A stretch of DNA of 64,000 nt from Desmodus rotundus (lineage: Eukaryota > Chordata > Mammalia > Chiroptera > Phyllostomidae): positions 102,166,896-102,230,895 of the forward strand of contig NC_071392.1 in NCBI RefSeq assembly GCF_022682495.2, given 5' to 3'. Below the pieces are notes generated by a model, which was not told the DNA's origin, made no database searches, and was given only the letters and a program-made list of their open reading frames with translations. The position numbers and the translations under genes are program-made. This document shows, in pieces, positions 20,106 to 64,000 of this stretch. Each line of letters starts with the position of its first letter. Position 1 is the stretch's first letter.

Positions 20106-21639
20106 ATGGGCTATTCAGGTGCCAGTGACCTGAGAAGATGGCAGGTTGTGTACCCTCAGAAACCTTCTTAACATTTCCTCTCAAGCCGATCCTTTTATAA
20201 GAAGAGAAGGGGTAGGTAAGGGGTCTGGAAAAAAGGTTATTGGATAAGAGTTGCAGTCGAGTTTCCTAGTACTTCTTTATCTGTCGATCAACAATTCTTT
20301 ATCTGCATTCCTTCTCCGGAATGCAATGCCTCCCTCGTGGGGATGTGGGGATATCATCTGCTTGCAGACCCGCTGGGGCACAAAGGTTGAATTGCTGGTC
20401 GACCTCCTGGAGTCACGTAGGTCTTGTAATTCTAATTCCTGGAATAACAGCTTTCCACATGCATCAATCATTTAAGCTTATCAACTCTAGCTAAGGCTAA
20501 AATCTTCAACTCTTGGTTCCCCCATCCCTAACAGGATCCTTTTGACTACTGGCGGGGGTGGGGGGGGTGGGGAGAATGGGCTGTGGAGAGATGAGGGCTG
20601 AAGCCAGGAGCCTGGGCAGGAGTAACAGCTCCTAAGAGGGCTATTCGGAAGAGGACATGAACCTGCCAAAATTCCTCCAGCACTGAGAGTGAACACAGGA
20701 CTAGGAGCAAAGCTTCTGGGTCCCAGCTGCACAGTCCGCCCATGGTCTCACAAAACTCACTCATGCCAAGCACTCAGTGTGTGCGACTCCATCTTACAGA
20801 TGAGCTCCCCTCAATTCCTCGCACCCGCCCTGAGGAATACACGCCAATCAGTCTGGTCCCAGATAAGTAATTGGCCCCAGAAAAGATGAGTTACCTGTGT
20901 GCGAGGTCGGCCAGGGTGGGAATGGGGGCCAGCGGTTGCAGGGAGTGGAGAGCGTGTCTCAAACCTAACAAAAACACCTAATGTGAGGCCCAGGCCTTGG
21001 AGCTAGAAGCCCAGGTTCTCACTGGCACCCAGATGTGGTCTCCTGCGGAGCCAATGGCGGTGCCTCGAGGCTGGCACCTTAACCACCTTAATCCTGACAA
21101 TGGCGCCCACACCCTGAGCCCCTGCCACAGCCCAGGTACAGGGCTGGGCGCTTCACACTCACTGGTGGGGCCCTTACAGCAGGTGCGGACTGGGGAGATG
21201 GAGCCCATCCGAGAAGCTCTAATAACCACCCCCCTGCAGTGATGCAGGTAGTACACCTGTGGGTAGAGTCCAGCCCAAACCCGCCCCGCCCCAGCCCCCC
21301 CACAGCATAGCCAGCACAAGGTCTCTAAGTGGTCCAGGTGGAGATGGGACGAGGAGCGGGTAGTGGAGGTGGTTTAGGTGGAAAGTGATGGAAAGCCCCC
21401 CACCCATCCACCAGTCACCCTCCCAACCTCGTACTCCCTTCCCTATGCCGGTATTTCCACCTCCCCCTTCCCCCACACCCCCTTTCCTCCCTCACAGAAT
21501 TTCTGCCTCCTTGCACATCCTCTCCCTTTCTGTCACCGCCCCACGACGTCCTACCACAACCCTTCCTCCCTCCCGCGTCTCCCCTTTCCTCCATCCCACA
21601 TTTCCCACCGCCCCTCCCCTCCACACATTCCTGGCCCAG
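20106..21639. other. Intergenic region just upstream of PTGIS promoter
   Basis: Continues the flank interrupted by HAL1 up to about 20480, then becomes GC-rich and C-rich (21.36-21.63 kb). Open frames at 20978-21319 and 21378-21725 reflect composition and have no domain. No RNA gene is seen. Confidence 0.4.
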
Positions 21640-21886
21640 GGGGTGGGGGCCTGTCTCTGCCGGAGCCGAGAGGAGGGGGTCTCCAAGAACGCCCACAGCG
21701 ACCCCTCGGGACCTGGGAGGGATAGACGGCCCCGCCCCGTGCCCCTAAATGGGCCCGGCCTGTGGGCTGGAGGGAGGACGCAGGGGCGGGGAGAGGCACC
21801 TGGGTGGGCCGGGCCACCCCCGAACCCGCCCGCAGTCTCCCGCGCAGGGTCGCTGCCGGCTTGCTCTGGGTTGTGCTCCTCGGACC

Positions 21887-57338
<35,452 letters not shown>

Positions 57339-57755
57339 GCTCCAGGAGCAGACGGGGCTCCACACGCTCGCCCCCACCCAGCCGGCGCCTGACTGATTGC
57401 CCAACTTTCTGTGTCCACATCTGGCCTGGGTGCAGAGCTTTGAATACCCGACGGCTCCAGCTTTAGCACTTTCCTGCTTTTTTTCCTGGAAGGCTGGTCC
57501 AGGGGAGGGGAAAAAAGGAAGCTGAGAGAAGGTTTAATGAGGTTCTTTCTGCTTCCAGCTCACCTTCATCCTCTCACCTTATGACACCCACAAAGCTAGG
57601 GCAGAGAGGACAAACAGGAGCCCTGATTGCCATTCCCCGACTCCCAGAGGGGCCACCATACTAGTCCTTGACAATGGTGTGGTTGGGACCTTAACCACTC
57701 AAAGCAGCTGCTGGCTGTGAAAAGGCCAGCCAGCACCTAGCGGTGCATCCCATGC

Positions 57756-57761
57756 AATAAA
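57756..57761 (+). terminator. PTGIS: Proximal poly(A) signal AATAAA
   Basis: catgcAATAAActcatcccc, 418 nt after the stop codon. Canonical hexamer; the downstream GT-rich element is weak. Confidence 0.55.
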
Positions 57762-60330
57762 CTCATCCCCAACTTATTAAACTAGCTGCAGCCAAAGGAG
57801 TCCTCAGCAGACCCATTCCCAGTCCCCTCATCTCTCCATTCACACTGAGTCTTGAGGAAATGCAGAAGGGTTTTCCCGAAGCTGGTGCAGCCAAGATTCA
57901 GGGTGTGAGCATCCTCAAGACACTGGGCTTTGAGCGGTGCAACTTGCTGTTCTGGGGTTGTGGGCTCCCGGGGGTGGGGGGGCAGGCTTTGCCAATGCTG
58001 AGACTCAAGTTGGGAATGAGAAAGACACAGGCCCCATGGGCTAGTGCGGATGGAAGGAAGCAACCAGGCTCGTTAGACTGGGCAAGCCAAACAAAGAGGA
58101 GGCTTTGGTTTTCTCCATTCTAGCTCCGAAGCTCCAGCTGTGAGCACCATCCAGTCTGCAGGCCTGTTTTGTGTGGCCTATACTTAGAAAATATTGTCCA
58201 TCGGTTGTTTTCCTACCATGTTTGGGAGAGTTGATTCAAAGTGTCCAGCTTCTCTTGAAAACATGGACGATCTGGGCACCCTGGGCCCGTATTCCCAAAG
58301 GCACCCATTGGCCGCCTCCCTGATCTGAGACTTGTGTGCCCTGGCTCACCGGGGTTTCTACTTGGTGGAATTTTTTCTTTCTGCTTCTCCCTCCATTCAC
58401 TGTACCTCCTGGCCCGTGAACACATTCGAGTTTGAGAACCATGTTCTAACTCTTACAGGTGACCTTTTAGGAGATGGTGGGAACCTTCTAGCTGGTCCTC
58501 AGTCCACTGGTCGAACCTCCTGCATGCACCACCCTTCGAACAAGCAGATCAATGATGAAAACTTGCCTTTGTTTCTATTTAGGGGGAAGAAAGAGTTCAA
58601 AGAGGAAAGTTGCCTAGAGATCTTTATGCTGATAGTGTTGTTAACATTAGGCTCTGTTTATTGAGGACACTCCAGATGTCTGTGGTAGCAGGCACAGTGG
58701 ACATAGCGTTTCTACTTCTCATATCATCTCTGCAAAGAGGGGGTGGTTGTGCCCTTTTTATCGACGAGGAAACAGGCTGAGAGAGGCGCGGTGGCTGCCA
58801 GGTCACGTAGCTCATCAGCTGGTGGAACTCAGCGGACTTATTGTCCCACTAGCAAATGCATCCCCAGGCTCAAGGGGGCGGGTGGTGGAGGGACAGTTCT
58901 GTTTGGCATCAGAGCCAGAGACACCCGTGAGTGGATGCATCTGGTGAGGTGCAGACACATATACGTGCATACAGCTAGGTCCCTTTCGCTTTAGCTGAAA
59001 GGGAAGAGAGGGCCAGAGATCTCTGAATGTCTCAGGCATTAGTCTCCTCCTGCAGCAGCACGGGGCCTTGGGGGCTTCCCTAACTCTCAGCTTCCAGGCG
59101 CCCCCAGGATTCCCAGACAGATACTGTGATTGGCAGGAGGCAGGATATCCCCAGGGAAACCCATCTTCACGCCTGGGTGACCCCTGCTGCTGCCTGCTTC
59201 TTAACTCCGCAGGAAATCAGGGCTGGCGGCTTCCAGTGGGAGGATGGAGCCGGTTTCCATGGCAACCCTCAGCTGCCTCATCCTGGCTGGGAAGCGAAGG
59301 AAGAAGGCCGGCCAGCAGAAATAGCAGCAGGAAGGTTTCTGTGCGAGGCTGCTACCCTAGGGTGGCAGAGGGGTAGGGGGGAAGCCCTTATGATTCTCCT
59401 CTTCCAAATCAGGGACGCTTTGTCACTGAGACTAGATTCTCACCTGTGTTCACAAAAGGGCCAATTTCCCGTAAAGGTGGCGCACCTCCTCGAAGCCACA
59501 ATCGTTGTTAGGAAGAGACAATTCTCCCACCAGGCAGTTCCGGCTGGTGCCCGAGATCTTGAAGTGCAGTTTAGGAGGCAGTGATTTAAGCCTTCCTTTG
59601 TTTTAATCTTTCTTTTTCTTTTCTTTCTTCTCTTTTTAAAAATATAAAGAAGAGGGAGAGCTGAGTGGGTTTGCTCCTTCCTACAGGTTGGTTAGGAAGG
59701 TACCTGGACGCCATTGTATTTCTCCACACTTTGCTTTAGAATCCCCCAACTGCAGGACCTGTGTTAGAGACACTCTTAGGTTGACCCAATGAAGTGTTTC
59801 CTTAACACCGTCATTCATTTTATTTTTGCTACGTTTTATGTTGTTTGCCAGATATTTTCCTTTAAACAGACTTGTTTTTTGTTTTAAACTTATAGTTGTT
59901 TGAAAAGGGAACTTTTATTTTGATCACTACCATTAATGGACCGCATGGACCGCTCATGGTCAAAAACACACAGTGACTGTGAAAACTGAAATGGCCAGGA
60001 GGGGGTCTCCATGCCGGTGTCACCAAGGCTCAGAGCCTGAGATCCGTCACTTCTCTGTCACAAAATGAGACAAGCAAGTATGTGAGTGTGGCGTTCAAGC
60101 CAGGCCAGCACCACCCTGAGACTTTCTCCTTGACAATCGCGGGTGAAAAGGACTGAGCTGCTCACCACGTGGGTCACCTGTGCATTGTTACACCTGCTCT
60201 GGGTGCCACCCAGGGTCTTCGACCACCAGTGGGCCCCGAGCGCGCTGAGCTGGTGACACCCCACCTGCCCATTCTCCAGGTGAGAGTTGAAGTGTCTTGC
60301 CAGAAGTCATTGATTTTATGTCTTTTTTTA

Positions 60331-60336
60331 AATAAA
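60331..60336 (+). terminator. PTGIS: Distal poly(A) signal AATAAA
   Basis: Canonical AATAAA followed within 10 nt by gtgttttgtgagtagcag, a good GT-rich downstream element. It lies about 3.0 kb after the stop, making it the better candidate for the full-length mRNA end. Confidence 0.55.
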
Positions 60337-60355
60337 GAGTGTTTTGTGAGTAGCA

Positions 60356-61639
60356 GTGACTGTTATGTCTGGCTGTTTGAATGAGTTCTACTTTCCTATA
60401 ACATTGTGGAGCAGAAACTTGCTGAAATACATGGAATCACCCTTGTTTGTGAAACTGCCTCCGTGCGTGATTCAGATCGAGAGAGCGAGCTGAGTCGGGA
60501 ATGGCAGAGTTAGCTGCTGGGACGGGGACACGCAGTGCCTGCTCTGTGCCCAGCTGTGGGACAGGGCTCCTAGAACCAGGCCGTACCTCCCAGGCATGCA
60601 TCGTTGTCTCCACTCGCACGGGGGCGGGGAAGGAGCTGAGGGGCAGAGAGGAGAAGCCCCTTGCCCGAGACCACGTGGCTAGGAAGTAGTAGATACAGGA
60701 TTCAAGTGCAGGCCCCTTTGCCCCCTGAGACTGTGTTCCCATCACTGGTCCTCCTGGTGACAGAGAGGGACAGGGTACCCATAAGGGGACTTTGGGGTGG
60801 AGGCTCACAACCCCAAAGCAAAAAAGTTCTCTTAAAAATTCAGTGCGTGTTCTCTGTCCTTCACCACATGTAGGAATTTGTTTAAATTTTAAAAAGGCAA
60901 GGGGGATGAGTTACATTTGGGAAAAATAAAACAGAGAGAAAATTGGGTTTTTTTTCCTCCCAAATATCTGAGTAAGAAATAATGTGCGGAGGCCAATGTC
61001 CCCCACATCAGTTTTCTGGTCTGTGAGGGGCCAGGCAGGCACATCCTTTGGGATTGGATTTGGCCGTGAGTGACAGGCACGTTGAGTAACACAGCCACAT
61101 TCTCACATTAAAACACTCCATTCCACACAGCAGACGCTTCTTTGCCAGGCAGATGCAGGAGACCAGAGGTGGTGTGGCCTCTGCACACTCACCAGGCCCC
61201 TTCCTTCTGGTGCCTCCGGCAGCTGCTAATCTATGGTTTCCACCTCGGCCTCCACTGTTACCGCTTGAGCTCCAGCCATTCCGCTCACATTCCAGACAGC
61301 AAGAAGAGGCTAAGAGCAAAGATGAGAAAATCTGCTTCTCTCCCATTGGTCAGAACTTAGTCACATGACACCCCTTCTAAGCAGGAGGCTAGGAAATCCT
61401 AGTCTTTCTCTCCAGAGGAGCACTGTTCCCGGCCCTGGGGGATGGGGAGAGATAGGGAGTGAGTACTAGTGGGGAGGGGGTTTCTTTTGGGGGTGATGAA
61501 ATGCTAAGATTGAGTGTGGTGGTGTTTGGACAATTCTGTGAATTTATGAAAAACCATTGAGTGACACCTTTTACACTTTGGGTGAATTTTATGGTAAGTT
61601 CACTATATCACAATACATGGATGCATATATTTTTAAATA
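60356..61639. other. Intergenic, nothing recognised
   Basis: A MIR-like trace near 60520-60700 (ggggaaggagctgaggggca, then gaccacgtggctaggaagta). No gene. Expected neighbour KCNB1 exons were looked for and not seen. Confidence 0.45.
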
Positions 61640-62039
61640 TTTGAGTACCTCACATTGCTAGGAACTGTTCTAGGCAATGGGGACCCAGCAGTGAGTAAAA
61701 CAGACCCCCCCGAAATTCATCCTCGTGGGCTAGGTGAATAGAATAAGTGAAGTATAAAGTGTGTCATGACGGTGAGTCCCGTAGAGAAGAATAAAGGCGG
61801 GAAGGGATGGGGATTGCAATTCTAAGTAGGGTGGGCAGGGGAGGCCTCTCTAAGGAGCAAGCCATGTGGGCATCTGAGGCAAGAATGTTCCAGAAAGATG
61901 GAATAATAGATGCAAAGGCCCTGTGTTAGGAAGCTCTCAGGCGTTTTCCAGGAACAGGAAGGAAGCCAGTGTGGCTGGGAGCTATGGAGGGTTCTGGGTA
62001 GAGGAGGGACATGATCTGACTTGAATTTGAGCAGGATCC

Positions 62040-62098
<59 letters not shown>

Positions 62099-62190
62099 TG
62101 AGAAGCATGGGCTATGGAGGGGCGGGCAAGAAGGAGGGAGACAGGCAAGGAGGAGACTGCGACAGTCCAGGGAGGTCTCTGCACTCACAG
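61640..62190 (+). repeat. Old dispersed repeat, family U, long copy, with (TG)n(AG)n
   Basis: gtacctcacattgctaggaa, gggacccagcagtgagtaaa, gaggcctctctaaggagcaa, gatgcaaaggccctgtgtta, gaagccagtgtggctgggag and gacatgatctgac in the same order as at 47.2 kb and 17.1 kb. A (TG)n(AG)n microsatellite interrupts it. Confidence 0.6.
62043..62098 (+). repeat. (TG)18 followed by (AG)10 microsatellite
   Basis: Compound dinucleotide run: TG from 62043 to about 62078, then AG to 62098. Likely polymorphic. Confidence 0.95.
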
Positions 62191-62319
62191 ATTTTACTTG
62201 CAGGCAGAACAGACAATGCAACAAAGAAGCAAGTCAATGTCAGGTACTGAGAGGACCCTGAAGACAAGCAAACAGCACAGTGGGATGTGGCGGAGACATG
62301 GAGGTGGGGGTGGCCATGG

Positions 62320-62610
62320 CCTTGGAGATGATCAGGGAGGATCTCTCTCCTAGGAGATGGCAGATGAGCTGAGACTTGAATGAAAAGTAGCCAGCCTTGG
62401 GAGGAACCAGGTCAAGAACGTTCCAGGGAAAAGAAACAGCAATTGCAGAGGCCCTAAGGAGGCACAGGGCTTGGCGAGTTTGAGAAACAGGCTAGGAGGC
62501 CGGGGCCAGCAAGGGGTGGCGAGAGATGTGTGTGGAGCACACCTCGGCAGCCAGGGTGAGCAGCCTGCTCTTTACTAAGTGCTCCTGGAAGCCACTAGAG
62601 GGTTTAAGTA
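62320..62610 (+). repeat. Old dispersed repeat, family U, partial copy
   Basis: gagctgagacttgaatgaaa, gaacgttccagggaaaagaa, aattgcagaggccctaagga, gtgagcagcctgctctttac and ggaagccactagagggttta. It follows the longer copy directly, so it is either a second insertion or a local duplication. Confidence 0.5.
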
Positions 62611-63439
62611 GGAAAGTCAACAACAGCTTTCCTTTCGATGGAATCAATTTAGCTTTATAAGAATCTCATCCCATCATCCCTATTTTTCTCATTCCATGGT
62701 GGACCGATGAACATTCTAACACTTTTAATGCTCTGGTGTTTGGAAATCAAGGCCATTTGATATGTGATCCAGAGGGGTGTGTCTGCAGGGAAGGAGGGCG
62801 ATGAATGGGGAGAGTGGGCAGGGTGCTATCCTCTCACCCTGGGAACCGCCCCTGGCCTGGGAGGGACAAGGCTGCTGTACCCACTTCACAAACCTGGGAC
62901 AATGGACCCTTGCAATGGTCAGGATCTCCACATGCCTTTATTTCAGGTGTTCTGAGGGCTGCCCGCTGTGGGGAAAAATGTGCATCTCCCGGCCAAGAGC
63001 CAAACCCCCAACCTCCTTGCTAAAATAACCCTTCTGATATAGGCAGCCCTGTGCTCAGCCAAAATAGGCCCAACCTCCCAATAGATCCAGTGATATGTCT
63101 CAAGCACCTCTTGCCAGTGATTGGGATAGTGGCGGTCATGTGACCCAGTACAGGCCAATGAAGTGGTTGGGGAAGCCTGTGGGGAGCTTCAAAAATGTGA
63201 GAGAAGCTCCTTCTTCCTCCCCATCTTGGACTTACCATGTGAGAAGGAGGCCATGGCAGTCGTCTTGCGGTCACAAGGGTAAGAAAATCTCAGGGAAATA
63301 ACCAAGAATCCCGAGGCCTCTGAGCTGCTGCTGTGACAGACCTGGAATCATGTGTGTGGATTTGTGTTAAATGGGATGGTAGGAATAATAACTATCGTTA
63401 CTGTTTAGACTCTAATTGAGGCTCTAATTGAGGCTCTAC
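62611..63439. other. Intergenic, possible old LTR-like stretch
   Basis: 63080-63330 (gtcatgtgacccagtacagg, caatgaagtggttggggaag, tgtgagaaggaggccatggc) resembles an old ERVL-type LTR. Otherwise nothing is recognised. Confidence 0.35.
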
Positions 63440-63640
63440 TGTGGAGGTTCAGAGCTCAGGCTCTGCCTGGGTTTGAATGTCTGCTGAGCCACAAATACCA
63501 GGGTAATTTGGGGCATCTCTCTGGGCCCAGCCTCTGCACCTATAAAATAGGGATAATGGGTAACAATAACATCTCCCTCATAAGCTTTTTGTGAGCTTTA
63601 AGTGCATTAATACTGTCATTCACAGCCAATAGAGGAGATG
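63440..63640 (+). repeat. MIR
   Basis: ttcagagctcaggctctgcc, tgggtttgaatgtctgctga, ggcccagcctctgcacctat and gggataatgggtaacaataa in MIR order. Confidence 0.7.
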
Positions 63641-63761
63641 GGAAAATGAGTATCCTAAGTTAGCCTCATAATACAGTTTCCCTGAGGAAGTAGTATCTGA
63701 CCCAGACCATGAAGAGGCAGGAAAAGTGACACTGGCTCTGGGTTTTGAAAGGTGAGTAGGA

Positions 63762-63985
63762 ACCCTGGCTGGTGTGGCTCAGTGGATTGAGTACTACTGG
63801 CCTGTGAACCAAAGGGTTGCCAGTTCGATTCCCACTCAGGGCACGTACCTGGGTTGCAGGCCAGGTCCCCGGTTGGGGTTGTGCACGAGGCATCCAACTG
63901 ATGGTTCTTCCCCTCTCTTTCTCCCTCCCTTCTTCTCTCTCTTAAAAAAAAAAACACACAACACACACACACACACACAAACCTT
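63762..63985 (+). mobile_element. Bat tRNA-derived SINE (Ves-like), with target-site duplications
   Basis: ccctggctggtgtggctcag head, gttcgattcccactcagggc B box, acgtacctgggttgcaggcc, pyrimidine tract, then an A-rich tail that has become (AC)n (63950-63978). aaaggtgagtagga before and aaagggtgaatagga after (63986-64000) are imperfect target-site duplications at the very end of the window. Confidence 0.9.
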
Positions 63986-64000
63986 AAAGGGTGAATAGGA

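Larger units (their letters stand above)
57339..60355 (+). other. PTGIS: PTGIS 3' UTR (inferred)
   Basis: No recent mobile element interrupts this 3 kb. Two poly(A) signals are present (57756 and 60331). The human gene has a long 3' UTR of several kilobases, so use of the distal site is plausible. The end is set at the GT-rich sequence just after the distal signal. Transcript evidence is lacking. Confidence 0.5.

Noticed and set aside
17640..20480. A complete endogenous retrovirus split by HAL1
   Set aside because: Only promoter-like words (CCAAT, TATA) are seen. There are no internal genes, no primer-binding site I can identify and no second LTR.
1..21600. Exons of B4GALT5 or another upstream neighbour
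   Set aside because: No open frame with splice sites resembles a galactosyltransferase or any other known coding exon; only repeats and the RPS21 pseudogene were found.
57339..64000. 5' exon of KCNB1 or another PTGIS neighbour downstream
   Set aside because: I looked for the conserved potassium-channel tetramerisation segment in all open frames and found none. The neighbour must lie beyond the window.

Overview
This window is nuclear DNA of a mammal, almost certainly a bat. Introns are long, GT-AG splice sites are present, old mammal-wide repeats (MIR, L2, MER5A, MLT1, L1M) are frequent, and at least nine tRNA-derived SINEs carry a head of the type CCTGGCTGGTGTGGCTCAGTGG or a relative of it. 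That head is typical of Ves-like bat SINEs; a yangochiropteran is most likely. Two HAL1 (ORF1-only LINE) insertions fit the same assignment.

The one functional gene I can support is PTGIS (prostacyclin synthase, CYP8A1), on the + strand with all ten coding exons in the window. The ATG is at 21887 and the TGA at 57336-57338. The ten exons add up to 1503 nt, giving exactly 500 codons plus stop, the length of the human enzyme, with every junction in phase. The conserved P450 features are all there: the N-terminal membrane anchor, Trp282 and Asn287 in the I helix, ExxR at 347-350, and the haem ligand Cys441. The most notable change is residue 430, which is Cys here. In human and bovine PTGIS this is the tyrosine reported as the peroxynitrite nitration site.

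Layout: 1-21.6 kb is intergenic DNA upstream of PTGIS. It is repeat-rich, with two HAL1 elements, a processed RPS21 pseudogene, an MLT1 LTR, MER5A copies and a long polypyrimidine tract. 21.64-22.35 kb is a CpG-rich promoter and exon 1. 21.96-57.19 kb holds PTGIS exons 2-10 and nine introns, filled with bat SINEs, L1 and L2 debris and CCAT tetranucleotide arrays. 57.34 to about 60.35 kb is the likely 3' UTR, with a proximal and a distal AATAAA. The last 3.6 kb is intergenic repeat.

Non-genic structures worth a second look: (i) a HAL1 copy with an exact 15-16 bp target-site duplication, an open ORF1 with a 47-codon in-frame deletion, and a GC-rich 5' UTR module of about 630 bp ending in A29 that the other HAL1 copy lacks; (ii) an inverted pair of about 0.44-0.54 kb segments, roughly 95% identical in the core, one 20 kb upstream of PTGIS and one in intron 4; (iii) two tiny, clean L1 tail insertions (139 bp and 35 bp) in introns 5 and 6. 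No known neighbour of PTGIS (B4GALT5 upstream, KCNB1 downstream) reaches into the window as recognisable coding exons. All repeat family names are by eye and should be checked with a repeat library.
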